NCBI RefSeq assembly: GCF_001518815.1
Contig: NZ_CP013987.1
Location: forward strand, 1,591,001-1,655,000
Direction: 5' to 3'
Source of the DNA: Pseudomonas oryzihabitans
GTDB taxonomy: Bacteria > Pseudomonadota > Gammaproteobacteria > Pseudomonadales > Pseudomonadaceae
Length of the DNA stretch: 64,000 bases
Position numbers and translations under genes: made by a program. Shown here piece by piece: positions 54,861-63,392 of this stretch. The notes below the pieces were generated by a model. That model was not told the DNA's origin and did no database searches. It was given only the letters and a program-made list of their open reading frames with translations. Positions within the stretch are counted from its first letter, which is position 1. Each line of letters starts with the position of its first letter.

Positions 54861-54895
54861 GGGGCAGCAGACACCTGATGCACCCTCCGGTGGGA

Positions 54896-55729
54896 TCAGT
54901 CCAGGTCGCTGGCCGAATGCCGCTCGGCCACTTGCTCGCCGGCCTCACCCCAGGTGCGATTGACCCGGCGACCACGCTGCACCGCCGGCCGGGCGGCGAT
55001 GGCCTGCGCCCAGCGCTGGACGTGGGTGTAGTCCTGTACGGCAAGGAATTCCGCGGCGTTGTACAACTGGCCCAGCACCAGGTTGCCGTACCAGCTCCAG
55101 ATGGCGATGTCGGCGATGCCGTATTCCTCGCCAGCCACATAGCTGCGCTCGGCCAGCAGACGGTCGAGCACATCGAGTTGGCGCTTGGCTTCCATGGCGT
55201 AGCGGTTGATGGGGTATTCGAGCTTTTCCGGCGCATAGGCATAGAAATGCCCGAAGCCACCGCCCAGGAAGGGCGCGGAGCCCATCTGCCAGAACAGCCA
55301 GTTCAGCGTCTCGGTGCGACCGGCGTGATCCTTCGGGATGAAAGCGCCAAAGCTGTCGGCGAGATACAGCAGGATGGCGCCGGATTCGAAGACGCGCAGC
55401 GGCTCGGCACCCCGACGATCCACCAGGGCCGGGATCTTGGAGTTGGGATTGATCTCCACGAAGCCGCTGGAAAACTGATCGCCCTCGCTGATACGGATCA
55501 GCCAGGCGTCGTACTCGGCGTCGGTATGCCCGAGCGCCAGCAGTTCTTCCAGCAGGATCGTCACCTTCATCCCATTGGGCGTGCCCAGGGAATACAGCTG
55601 GAAGGGGTGCTCGCCGACCGGCAGTTCCTGGTCATGGGTCGGGCCGGCAATGGGACGGTTGATGCTGGCGAAGTTGCCGCCGGAGGTGGTGGGGGTCCAG
55701 ACGCGTGGGGGAGTGTAGGGATCGGTCAT
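54896..55729 (-). CDS. Glutathione S-transferase, YghU-type disulfide-bond oxidoreductase
   Basis: 277 residues. The long N-terminal segment (VWTPTTSGGNFASINRPIAG) before the thioredoxin-like domain is typical of YghU; LYSLGTPNGMKVTILLEEL, NPNSKIPALVDR and GAILLYLADSFG are the glutathione-binding blocks. These enzymes reduce mixed disulfides or organic hydroperoxides with glutathione. The ATG at 55729 is preferred; GAGGA lies before it. Monocistronic. Confidence 0.9.
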   Translation of the reverse strand: MTDPYTPPRVWTPTTSGGNFASINRPIAGPTHDQELPVGEHPFQLYSLGTPNGMKVTILLEELLALGHTDAEYDAWLIRISEGDQFSSGFVEINPNSKIPALVDRRGAEPLRVFESGAILLYLADSFGAFIPKDHAGRTETLNWLFWQMGSAPFLGGGFGHFYAYAPEKLEYPINRYAMEAKRQLDVLDRLLAERSYVAGEEYGIADIAIWSWYGNLVLGQLYNAAEFLAVQDYTHVQRWAQAIAARPAVQRGRRVNRTWGEAGEQVAERHSASDLD

Positions 55730-55896
55730 GGTGGCACTGTCCTCTGTCTGCACGGATTGGTAGTTCGATCATAACCGAACTTTGCACTTGGTCTGTCAAT
55801 GGTCTCAAGCGGGCAACAGACCAAGTCCAGCAGCGCAGGCAGACACGGTAGATCAGCGATCCATGCAGACGCCGCCTGCCAGCGTATGGCAGGCGA

Positions 55897-56799
55897 TCAG
55901 GCGTTCTGTTCGGTCAGTCGCTGCACGGTAAGGCTACGGTACTGGCGCGGGGTCATGCCCTTGAGCTGGTGGAAGCGGCGGTTGAAGTTGGAGATGTTGT
56001 TGAAGCCCGCCTCGAAGCAGATGTCGGTGACCGGCATGCGGCTGTGGGAGAGCATCTCGCAGGCCTTGCTGATGCGCAGGCTGTTGACGAATTCGACGAA
56101 GGTACGACCGGTGGCCTGGCGGAAGAAGCGCGAAAAATAGGTCGGCGTCATGCCCAGGTGCTCGGCTACTTCTTCCTGGGTGAAGTCGCGCTGGTAGTGA
56201 TCGAAGATGAAGTTAAGGGCACGGTTGGTGCGATCCACCGCCTGTTCGCTGGCAGTGGCCGGCTCGACGCTGCCGGAGAGCAGCTGATAGCGCTCCGAGG
56301 TGGCCAGCGCCTCCATCAGCACCAGGAAATGACCGAGGCGGGTCGCACCGCCACTGTCGGCGATCTGTTGCAGTAACACCTCGGCACGGGCGATCAACTG
56401 CGAATCGTGGAATTCGATACCGTAGCGCGCCCGCTCCAGCAGGGGGGCCAGACCGCTCAACTCGGGAAACACTGCCGTGGCGTTGTCCACCGTCTCGTTG
56501 GTGAAGTTGACCAGCATGTCGCGCTTGGCCACCACCTCGCCCTCGGCGATTCGGCTGATCCAGTTGTGTGGCAGGTGGGGGCCGGTCAGAAACAGGCTGC
56601 CCGGATAGAAGTTGCCGATGTAGTCGCCGATGAAGGCCGTGCCTGAACTGGCCACGATCAGGTGCAGCTCGTATTCCTTGTGGAAATGCCAGCGCACCAG
56701 CGGACAGGGAAAGCCATGCTCCCGGTAGATCACCGAGTGACCGCTCAGGTCCTCCATCAACTCGTAGGAGGGATTGCTCTTGCGCAGGGACTGACTCAT
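55897..56799 (-). CDS. AraC family transcriptional regulator with cupin sensor domain
   Basis: 300 residues from the ATG at 56799 (another ATG is 12 bases upstream). The N-terminal part looks like a cupin (WHFHKEYELHLIVASSG, GDYIGNFYPGSLFL, GPHLPHNWI); the C-terminal part has two HTH motifs (LGMTPTYFSRFFRQATG and DICFEAGFNNISNFNRRF) in the last 100 residues. It probably senses a small polar ligand and activates a catabolic operon that is not visible here. The neighbours (GST, peptidase) are not obvious targets. Confidence 0.88.
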   Translation of the reverse strand: MSQSLRKSNPSYELMEDLSGHSVIYREHGFPCPLVRWHFHKEYELHLIVASSGTAFIGDYIGNFYPGSLFLTGPHLPHNWISRIAEGEVVAKRDMLVNFTNETVDNATAVFPELSGLAPLLERARYGIEFHDSQLIARAEVLLQQIADSGGATRLGHFLVLMEALATSERYQLLSGSVEPATASEQAVDRTNRALNFIFDHYQRDFTQEEVAEHLGMTPTYFSRFFRQATGRTFVEFVNSLRISKACEMLSHSRMPVTDICFEAGFNNISNFNRRFHQLKGMTPRQYRSLTVQRLTEQNA

Positions 56800-56864
56800 G
56801 GGGCGACCCATCGCTCACGTTGGTCCTGATCCTGGCCCTGTTCGCCGCGTGGCGCAACCCCGTC

Positions 56865-57959
56865 TCAGGCGGGCCGCAGCACCACTGCGGCGCGCAGCTT
56901 GCCGCGGCCGAAGCGACTCATCTTGTCGAACTCGGCGTGGGAGACGGGAATGTGCTGACAGTCCAGCTCCCGCCGGTGCTGACTGTGGTCGACATCGGGA
57001 TCGTGCAGATAGACGAAGTCCTCGTCGCAGTCGGTGACCAGCACCCAGTGTGGCCCCTTGGCCTTGGTCAGCCGGAAGGAGCTGATCAGCACCAGGGGAA
57101 AGGCGCCTTCGGCGACCCAGCCAGCCACGTCCAGGCGGGTACGGTAGAGACGCTCGATGGGCGACTGCTTGACCTCGGCGCTGAAGTCTTCATGCACCAG
57201 GCGCATGACTTCCTTCTTCTCTTCGCTGCGGACCCCGTCGAGAAACAGTGGGCCCCGGGTGTTGACCTGCAAGGTCACGCGGAAGCCGCGTCGCTGGGCG
57301 GCCAGGGCCAGGCCATGGGGGCCGCAACCACCATGGCCCGCGGTCATGTAGATGGTCGTGGCTTCACGCCACAGCCGCAGTTCCTCGCGCCGCTCCAATG
57401 GCCGGCCCGGCTGCAGCGCGCCCATGGCCATCAGCAGGCAGGACGGGCCACAGGTGAAGTCGGTGGTCTGGCGATAGAAGGGTACCGGGCGCGCCTGCCC
57501 TTCGCGTGGCTGGCGGATACGCTTTTCGAAGCGCAGCGCCTGGCTGTGGTCTTCGTAGTAGTCCTCCACCGTGTCGAAGGGCAGATAGCCATTGCGCTCA
57601 TAAAGGGCGATGGCGGCGGCGTTGTCCGGTCGTACTTCCAGGCGCAGATAGGCGCAGTCGCGCTCCACCGCCTCGTCTTCGGCGGCGTCGAGCAGGCGCT
57701 GACCCAGACGATGGCCACGGGCCGCCGGATCGACGGCGATGGAGTAGAGACGCGCCAGCGAGGTGTTCTGGTGAAACAGCACCAGAGCGTAGCCGGCCAC
57801 CTGGCGGTCGTTTTCCGCCAGGATGAGCACGGCGTTCGCCCGGGTGAGCATCCAGTGGAAATTGCGCCGGGAAAGGCGGTCATAGCTGAAGCAGCGGGCT
57901 TCCAGATCGACCAGTGCCGCCAGATCGTCCAGCCCGGCGGGCCTGAGCATGAAACTCAT
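56865..57959 (-). CDS. GNAT acetyltransferase fused to a C39-like peptidase domain
   Basis: 364 residues. Residues 1-150 are a GNAT domain (LYSIAVDPAARGHRLGQRLL with the acetyl-CoA loop, RLEVRPDNAAAIALYERNGY). Residues about 160-360 are a papain-like C39 peptidase: Cys in TTDFTCGPSCLLMAMG, a glycine-rich segment, His in GPHWVLVTDCD and Asp in LHDPD. Divergent from the RLAN-RimK ligase gene with a 139-base gap; this pairing was described in comparative studies of ATP-grasp amidoligases as a peptide-tagging and processing system. Substrate unknown. Confidence 0.9.
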   Translation of the reverse strand: MSFMLRPAGLDDLAALVDLEARCFSYDRLSRRNFHWMLTRANAVLILAENDRQVAGYALVLFHQNTSLARLYSIAVDPAARGHRLGQRLLDAAEDEAVERDCAYLRLEVRPDNAAAIALYERNGYLPFDTVEDYYEDHSQALRFEKRIRQPREGQARPVPFYRQTTDFTCGPSCLLMAMGALQPGRPLERREELRLWREATTIYMTAGHGGCGPHGLALAAQRRGFRVTLQVNTRGPLFLDGVRSEEKKEVMRLVHEDFSAEVKQSPIERLYRTRLDVAGWVAEGAFPLVLISSFRLTKAKGPHWVLVTDCDEDFVYLHDPDVDHSQHRRELDCQHIPVSHAEFDKMSRFGRGKLRAAVVLRPA

Positions 57960-58098
57960 CGCGAAGGATTCTCCTGGAGCAGAGCGGGCAGCCTGGCATG
58001 GTTAAGCAACGGTTAATAGCGCCCGCGTTACAACAGTTGGAGTGGTCTGGCGGCATCCGGGTTTCCGCCGCCACCACGCCCCGCATCGAGGAGGTCCA

Positions 58099-59592
58099 GT
58101 GAGCAAGCTGTATATCGTCGTGGAACGCAAGGAAGACTGGTCGTCCTACTATCCCAGCGAAGACGTCATCACCGCCCAGGAATACCTGGAGCAGTCCAAC
58201 GAACAGGACAATGGCAAGCGGGTCCAGGTCATCAACCTCTGCCGCAGCCAGAAGTACCTCGGCCACGGCTACTACTGCTCGCTCCTCGCCGAAGCCCGCG
58301 GGCACAAGGTCATCCCCTCCGTGCGCACCATCAGCGAGTTGGCGCGCAAGTCGCTCTATGGCCTGGCCCTGGAGGACCTGGACAAGCTACTGACCAAGGC
58401 GCTGGCCGGCCATCCCTATGGCAGCGCCGATGGCTTCACCCTCACGCTCTATTTTGGCAATACCGACATCGCCCCCTTGCAGGATTTGGCGCGCCAGGTC
58501 TTCGAGGCCTTTCCCTGTCCGCTGCTGCTGGTGGAATTTCGCCGCGACCGCGCCGGTTGGCACATCGGCGGACTCAAGCTGGGCAGCATCCACAAGCTGC
58601 ACGAACAGCAGGAAGATCACTTCGCCAACGCCCTCGACGGCTTCAGTCGCCGCGTCTGGCTAAAGCCCGGCCGCCGCGAGAAGTACCGATTCGACCTCGC
58701 CATCCTGCATGACCCCAAGGAAGCCTTTCCGCCTTCCGATGCCAAGGCGCTGAAGAACTTCGTGCGCGTCGGCAAGCACCTGGGCATGGACGTGGAGCTG
58801 ATCGAAAAGAAGGACTATGCACGACTGGGTGAATTCGACGCCCTGTTCATTCGCGAGACCACCGCCATCGATCACCATACCTATCGCTTCGCCAAGAAAG
58901 CCGAAAGCGAGGGCCTGGTCGTGATGGACGATCCGCGCTCGATCCTCAGATGCACCAACAAGGTCTATCTGGCCGACCTCCTGCGCGCTCACAAGCTGGA
59001 CATGCCCGCCACCGAGATCCTCTACAAGGACAACCCCGGCCAGCTCGAAGGGCTCGGCGAGCGCCTGGGCTTTCCGCTGGTGCTGAAAATCCCCGATGGC
59101 TCCTTTTCCCGGGGTGTCATCAAGGTCGAGGACCCGGCGCAGCTGCGCAAGGCCAGTGCCGAATTGTTCGAGCGCTCGGTGCTACTGCTGGCCCAGGAAT
59201 TCTTTTACACCGAATACGACTGGCGCATCGGCGTGCTCAACCAGGAGCCGATCTTTGCCTGCCAGTACTTCATGTCCAAGGGCCACTGGCAGATCTACGA
59301 CCACAGCGCCAGCGCCACCGAGGTCAGCGGCGATTTCCGTACCCTGGCGGTGCAGGACGCGCCCCACGCCGTGGTCGAACTGGCGGTACGCACTGCCAAC
59401 CTGATTGGCGACGGTCTCTATGGCGTGGACCTGAAACAGGCGGGCGACAAGCTGGCGGTGATCGAGGTGAACGACAACCCCAACATCGATTGTGGGGTGG
59501 AGGATCTGGTGCTCAAAGACGATCTCTACGCCCTGGTGCTGGAGGAGTTCATCCGGCGGCTGGAATCGCAACGCGGCGGACAGCCCTGGTAA
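58099..59592 (+). CDS. RimK family ATP-grasp ligase with RLAN N-terminal domain
   Basis: 497 residues from a GTG start with GAGGAGG before it. The N-terminal region of about 190 residues (SKLYIVVERKEDWSSYYPSED, SQKYLGHGYYCSLLAEARGH) is the RLAN domain. The ATP-grasp domain follows: RCTNKVYLADLLRAHKLDMP, PLVLKIPDGSFSRGVIKVED, and the metal ligands in VIEVNDNPNIDCGVED. RimK relatives add glutamate or other amino acids to a carboxyl end by an amide bond. With the divergent GNAT-peptidase it probably makes or edits a peptide modification. Confidence 0.92.
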   Translation: MSKLYIVVERKEDWSSYYPSEDVITAQEYLEQSNEQDNGKRVQVINLCRSQKYLGHGYYCSLLAEARGHKVIPSVRTISELARKSLYGLALEDLDKLLTKALAGHPYGSADGFTLTLYFGNTDIAPLQDLARQVFEAFPCPLLLVEFRRDRAGWHIGGLKLGSIHKLHEQQEDHFANALDGFSRRVWLKPGRREKYRFDLAILHDPKEAFPPSDAKALKNFVRVGKHLGMDVELIEKKDYARLGEFDALFIRETTAIDHHTYRFAKKAESEGLVVMDDPRSILRCTNKVYLADLLRAHKLDMPATEILYKDNPGQLEGLGERLGFPLVLKIPDGSFSRGVIKVEDPAQLRKASAELFERSVLLLAQEFFYTEYDWRIGVLNQEPIFACQYFMSKGHWQIYDHSASATEVSGDFRTLAVQDAPHAVVELAVRTANLIGDGLYGVDLKQAGDKLAVIEVNDNPNIDCGVEDLVLKDDLYALVLEEFIRRLESQRGGQPW

Positions 59593-59612
59593 CGCGCCAG
59601 GGTCGCGGAAAG

Positions 59613-59703
59613 GTAGGTTGGGTTGAGCGTAGCGAAGCCCAACAGTCCAGGCCGACTCCGCCATGTTGGGCTTCGACGGTAGAACCGCCTCAGCCCAACC
59701 TAC
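59613..59703. repeat. 91-base nested palindrome
   Basis: The ends GTAGGTTGGG / CCCAACCTAC form a perfect 10-base inverted repeat that continues imperfectly (TTGAG / CTCAG). Inside, CGAAGCCCAACA / TGTTGGGCTTCG forms a second 12-base inverted repeat. The whole can fold into a long interrupted hairpin or into two hairpins. It lies between two convergent genes and resembles the dispersed intergenic palindromes of pseudomonads. Confidence 0.75.
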
Positions 59704-59713
59704 GGAAACGGGC

Positions 59714-59911
59714 TCAGGCGCCGTGGCACTTCTTGAATTTCTTCTCGCTGCCGCACGGGCAGGGATCGTTGCGACCCACTTCCTTCAGCGGATTGCGCAC
59801 CGGCTCCTGGGCCGGGCCATGATTGCAGTGCGGGCCGTGCACATGGTGGGCATGGCCGTGATCGTGGTCATGGTCGTGATTGCAATCGGGACCGTGGACG
59901 TGCTGGTTCAT
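59714..59911 (-). CDS. Histidine-rich SEC-C motif mini-protein
   Basis: 65 residues. The first half is extremely His/Asp-rich with two related units ([17 protein letters not shown] and [10 protein letters not shown]), a probable metal-binding segment. The C-terminus [18 protein letters not shown] is a SEC-C zinc motif. GGAG is 8 bases before the ATG at 59911; the frame is open upstream only as a shadow of the lipoprotein gene, whose stop ends 1 base before this ATG. Possibly a zinc or nickel store or chaperone (inference). Confidence 0.85.
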   Translation of the reverse strand: MNQHVHGPDCNHDHDHDHGHAHHVHGPHCNHGPAQEPVRNPLKEVGRNDPCPCGSEKKFKKCHGA

Positions 59912-59912
59912 C

Positions 59913-60395
59913 TCATAACTCCGGGATGTAGGCGCCAGGCACGAACTGCCCCTGGCGAGAAAAATGGACACTGCGGCCGAACAGCCAGCCGGTCTTTACC
60001 CGGCCGCGCAGGCGGTAGTTGATCGGCTCGTTGGGGTTCTCCAGCATGCGACCGACGTCCTTCACGTAGCGCCACAGGTTGGTCTGTACCGGTACGGAGA
60101 AGCTGCGCCGACCATTGGCTGGCACCGACGAGTGCAGGTTGGTGACGCCCTGGGACAGCAGCAGGTCGTTCAGGTAGACCGTATAGGCCAGGCTGCGTAC
60201 GGGCAGGGTGCTGTCGTTGGGGTTCTGGACGCGGAAGTGCAGCACGAAGTCTTGGCTCCAGAGCCGGGCGCGGATCAGCTCGACACCGGTCAGCTCGACC
60301 TGGGGTTCTTCGTAGTTGTGCCCGATGTAGGTACAACCGCCAAGGCTGCTCAGCAAGACGCCGAGCAGGGTGATGAACAAGGCCTGGCGAAGCAT
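59913..60395 (-). CDS. LEA type 2 family lipoprotein
   Basis: 160 residues with a lipoprotein signal ([16 protein letters not shown], cysteine near residue 21). The mature part is a WHy/LEA14-like beta domain: [49 protein letters not shown]. Such lipoproteins are membrane-anchored; function unknown. CGGGAG precedes the ATG. It is followed without a gap by the His-rich SEC-C gene. Confidence 0.88.
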   Translation of the reverse strand: MLRQALFITLLGVLLSSLGGCTYIGHNYEEPQVELTGVELIRARLWSQDFVLHFRVQNPNDSTLPVRSLAYTVYLNDLLLSQGVTNLHSSVPANGRRSFSVPVQTNLWRYVKDVGRMLENPNEPINYRLRGRVKTGWLFGRSVHFSRQGQFVPGAYIPEL

Positions 60396-60563
60396 GCGGC
60401 ACTCCCGTTTTCTGCGCAGTTTAACAAGCACCGATTGCTGCACAAGTCGGGGCCGCTTGGCACAGGCTAACAAAAAAACGGCGGGGCCAGTCGACCACGC
60501 AGACTGGACCGGCCCGACGTGACGTTGCATCCTGCATCCCTTGCCGTGACCGAGGAGGTCGTC

Positions 60564-61139
60564 ATGTCCGCCGTTCTCTATGAAATCGCCTTCCACGGCG
60601 AGCTGATCGCCGGCGCCGATGCGCAGCAGACCCGGCAGAATCTGATGCGACTGTTTCAGGCGGATGAACAGCGCATCGCCGTGCTTTTCTCCGGTCGCCG
60701 CATGATCATCAAGAATCGCCTGGATGCGGCGACGGCCGAGCGCTATCGCGCCACCCTGGCCCAGGCCGGGGCGCTGGTCGAGGTCGCGCCCATGGCCGAG
60801 CCGGTCGAGCCGGCGGCGGCGCCAACCGAGACCCGGGCAGAGCCAGCACCGGCACCTGTACCCCTGTCCTCGCCATCCTCTGCCGAGCGTGGGTCACTGT
60901 CAGTCGCGCCCCGGGATGCGGTGATGGCTGCCTTCGTCGATGTCCAGGCGCCGGATTTCGGGCTGGCGCCGGTGGGCGCCGATCTCCAGGATCACAACGC
61001 GCCGGTGGCACCCCCGCAGGTTGACCTCTCGCACCTGAGTCTGGCCCCGGTGGGTAGCGATCTGGCTCCAGCATCCGCAGCGCTGCCCGTGGCGGTTCCG
61101 GACACGGATCACCTCACGCTTGCCCGGGAAGAGCCCTAG
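60564..61139 (+). CDS. Unknown protein with repeated LAPVG motifs
   Basis: 191 residues. The first 75 residues look folded (SAVLYEIAFHGELIAGAD, LFQADEQRIAVLFSGRR), followed by a Pro/Ala/Glu-rich linker and two copies of a short motif (DFGLAPVGADLQDHNAP and LSLAPVGSDLAPAS). The N-terminal part resembles small ligand-binding modules seen at the start of Pseudomonas hypothetical membrane proteins, but no membrane segment is present. GAGGAGG precedes the ATG at 60564. Unknown family. Confidence 0.72.
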   Translation: MSAVLYEIAFHGELIAGADAQQTRQNLMRLFQADEQRIAVLFSGRRMIIKNRLDAATAERYRATLAQAGALVEVAPMAEPVEPAAAPTETRAEPAPAPVPLSSPSSAERGSLSVAPRDAVMAAFVDVQAPDFGLAPVGADLQDHNAPVAPPQVDLSHLSLAPVGSDLAPASAALPVAVPDTDHLTLAREEP

Positions 61140-61144
61140 TCGGT

Positions 61145-61618
61145 CTACAGGAAACCGGCACAGCACTTCTTGAACTTGGCTCCACTGCCGCACAGGCAGG
61201 CATCATTGCGCCCCGGCAGGGGACGCACGGTCGGGTCGAGAAAGTACCAGCGGCCCTCGCGCTGGACGAAGCCCGAGCGCTCTTCATGACGATGGGCCCC
61301 GCGCCCATCGTCCCAACGTGCGACGAAGCTGACCCGGGCATGCTGCGCATCGCCTGGCTCGGGGCGATGCTCCAGCACCTGCAAACCCTGCCAGCGACTG
61401 CCCAGGCTCCAGGCCGCCAGGGCCTCCCGGTCCAGCTGTTGCTGCTGCGCGGGCGCCGTGGTGGAAACCAGGTAGTCGATCAGCCCCAGCACGTAGGCGC
61501 TGTAGCGCGAGCGCATCAGCCGTTCGGCATCGGGCGCCGGAAGGCCTTCATGGAACGGACCGCAACAGTCGCCGAGCGGGCGGTCCGAGCCACAGGGGCA
61601 GGGGGCCATGGATTGCAT
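61145..61618 (-). CDS. YchJ family protein with two SEC-C motifs
   Basis: 157 residues. SEC-C type cysteines are found at both ends: [18 protein letters not shown] and [16 protein letters not shown]. The middle is the YchJ NTF2-like domain ([29 protein letters not shown]). The function is unknown; zinc binding is probable. ATG at 61618 fits; the ATG three codons later (61609) is an alternative. It begins 1 base after the end of the gene at 61620 on the same strand, so the two form an operon. Confidence 0.9.
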   Translation of the reverse strand: MQSMAPCPCGSDRPLGDCCGPFHEGLPAPDAERLMRSRYSAYVLGLIDYLVSTTAPAQQQQLDREALAAWSLGSRWQGLQVLEHRPEPGDAQHARVSFVARWDDGRGAHRHEERSGFVQREGRWYFLDPTVRPLPGRNDACLCGSGAKFKKCCAGFL

Positions 61619-61619
61619 C

Positions 61620-62117
61620 TCACCACCAGTACTTGCCGAAATTCTGCGGATTGGCCCAGAACCGGGCATTGAGCCAGTCCGGGACCTGCTTGTAGTCGTG
61701 CAGATCATAGCTGAACAGGGTGACCACCTGGCCTTCGCGGGCGAAGCGTTCGCTGGCCTGCAGGGCGAGGGCGTAGAAATCCGTCGCCTGCCAGTCGCTG
61801 GCGGCCAGGTCCACCAGCACGGCCAGCCGCGAGGTGTTGAAATTGCGCAGGCCGCCGAGCAATTCGCGGCCTTGGCGCAATGGCAGGTGTTCGAGGCAGT
61901 CGGCAACGATCACCAGATCGTAGCGTTCGGCCAGCAGCGTAGGGTCCTCGTGCGGTGCCGAGGCGTGCAGCAGCTGGCACTGAGGGTGGGCGTCCACATA
62001 GGCTTGCAGCGCCGGCAGGGGTTCGCGTGCCACGCACAGCAGGCGCGTGGGTCTATGGTGCTCGAGCAAGCTTGCCAGAGCCTCTTGCGGGGTACGGGAC
62101 GAGAATATCTTTGCCAT
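61620..62117 (-). CDS. DUF6231-like protein (SAM-methyltransferase-like fold)
   Basis: 165 residues. The block [20 protein letters not shown], then [18 protein letters not shown] recalls the motifs of class I methyltransferases, but the glycine-rich SAM loop is missing, so activity is doubtful. It ends [12 protein letters not shown]. The ATG at 62117 is preferred to one 18 bases upstream. It is the first gene of a two-gene operon with ychJ. Confidence 0.78.
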   Translation of the reverse strand: MAKIFSSRTPQEALASLLEHHRPTRLLCVAREPLPALQAYVDAHPQCQLLHASAPHEDPTLLAERYDLVIVADCLEHLPLRQGRELLGGLRNFNTSRLAVLVDLAASDWQATDFYALALQASERFAREGQVVTLFSYDLHDYKQVPDWLNARFWANPQNFGKYWW

Positions 62118-62252
62118 TAAGGGAACCCTAATCAAATCGCGATTGACTAAGCAACCAGCGTTGTCAAGATGTGTACGCCACCATTAGTCTGACAGCGCAA
62201 TACAACGAAAGACGAGCCTAACTCGCGGCACTAGGTCTATAGGAGACCCTTC

Positions 62253-62906
62253 ATGAGCAAGAGCATCGCAAGGACAGCTTTACCCCTCATCCTGGCAAGC
62301 ACCGTGCTGGCCGGTTGCGCGGGCGGCGTACAGAAATCCGATTGGCCGGTGTGCGCTGCGGTAGGCGCGCTGGTCGGCGGCGCGGCAGGTGCTACTCAGA
62401 GCGGTAACGTCGCCGGCATGGCGGCCCTGGGTATCGGCACCACCGCTGGCGCCTATTGCTGGGTGCATGGCAAGGGTAACGAGCAGGTCGCTCGCATGGA
62501 GCCCGCTCCGGCTCCGGCGCCCGCGCCGGCCCCCGCGCCGGCACCGCTGCCCAAGCAGGAAGTGATCACCGCGCGTGACCTGCACTTCGCCTTCGACTCC
62601 GCTGAAGTCAGTCCGCAGGACCGTGCCCAGCTCGATGGTATCGCCGGCCGTCTGCGTGGCGAAGCCGCCAGCACCCGTCTGTCGATCACCGGTCACACCG
62701 ACAGCAAGGGTACCGATGCCTACAACCAGCGTCTGTCCGAGCGTCGTGCCAAGTCGGTCAGCAACTACCTGATCCAGGCCGGTGTGCCGGCGGCCAGCGT
62801 CGTGTCCGTGAAGGGCATGGGCGAGCGTCAGCCGATCGCGACCAACGAGACCGCTGAAGGCCGTGCCACCAACCGTCGCGTCGAAATCCAGATCGACCGC
62901 GAGTGA
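62253..62906 (+). CDS. OmpA family lipoprotein (Pal-like C-terminal domain)
   Basis: 217 residues. Lipoprotein signal with LASTVLAGC (cysteine near residue 22), a glycine-rich segment (GALVGGAAGATQSGNVAGMAA), a flexible (AP)n stretch near residues 83-98 and an OmpA-like peptidoglycan-binding domain (LHFAFDSAEVSPQDRAQLD, TGHTDSKGTDAYNQRLSERR, GERQPIATNET). It ties the outer membrane to the peptidoglycan. Followed by a strong terminator. Confidence 0.93.
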   Translation: MSKSIARTALPLILASTVLAGCAGGVQKSDWPVCAAVGALVGGAAGATQSGNVAGMAALGIGTTAGAYCWVHGKGNEQVARMEPAPAPAPAPAPAPAPLPKQEVITARDLHFAFDSAEVSPQDRAQLDGIAGRLRGEAASTRLSITGHTDSKGTDAYNQRLSERRAKSVSNYLIQAGVPAASVVSVKGMGERQPIATNETAEGRATNRRVEIQIDRE

Positions 62907-62912
62907 TGCAGG

Positions 62913-62946
62913 GGCGGCGGACCTCGGTCCGCCGCCTTTACTTTTT
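62913..62946 (+). terminator. Rho-independent terminator of the OmpA-type gene
   Basis: Stem GGCGGCGGA / TCCGCCGCC with loop CCTCGG, followed by TTTACTTTTT, 7 bases after the stop codon. Confidence 0.9.
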
Positions 62947-62996
62947 CCGGCGATAGGCGTTATGGTCCGATCCATCTCGTCCTCCTGCTGGAATCC

Positions 62997-63257
62997 ATGA
63001 AAACCCTGTCCCTTACCGGCAAAGTTCTTCTTCTGCTGTTCTGGCTCGCCGCAGCTGCCGCCCTCGCTCTGCCTCTCGCTCGTCCCTTCCCCGAATTGCT
63101 CGCGCTGGTCGCCCTGGCCCTGCTGCTGCTGCACCTGGGTGAAGTCTTCGCCAGCCGTCGTGCCTTGCGTCTGCGTCGCCACCCCTGGCTCGACCGCGTG
63201 AGCCTGTTGATCTTTGGCGCCTTTCATCGCCTGCCCCCACAGCTGCCGAGCGCCTGA
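62997..63257 (+). CDS. DUF1145 family small membrane protein
   Basis: 86 residues with two hydrophobic segments (about 9-28, VLLLLFWLAAAAALALPLA, and 31-48), then a basic stretch (RRALRLRRHPWLDRV). This layout fits the DUF1145 proteins of pseudomonads; function unknown. It lies alone between the OmpA-type gene and dinG. Confidence 0.8.
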   Translation: MKTLSLTGKVLLLLFWLAAAAALALPLARPFPELLALVALALLLLHLGEVFASRRALRLRRHPWLDRVSLLIFGAFHRLPPQLPSA

Positions 63258-63392
63258 TCGGCCTGCGACCACAACGTTGGGCGCATCCTGACGACAGGCG
63301 CGTTATCATAGCGCCCAAGATCCATTACTGTAGATGCATACAGCGCTCGTCCGCCGGACGTGGCGCTGCTTTGCCATCGCCCGGAACCAGGC

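Noticed and set aside
62513..62545. CCG/GCG repeats as a possible microsatellite or CRISPR-like array
   Set aside because: They encode the (Ala-Pro)n linker of the OmpA-type lipoprotein. No CRISPR array or spacer pattern was found anywhere in the window.
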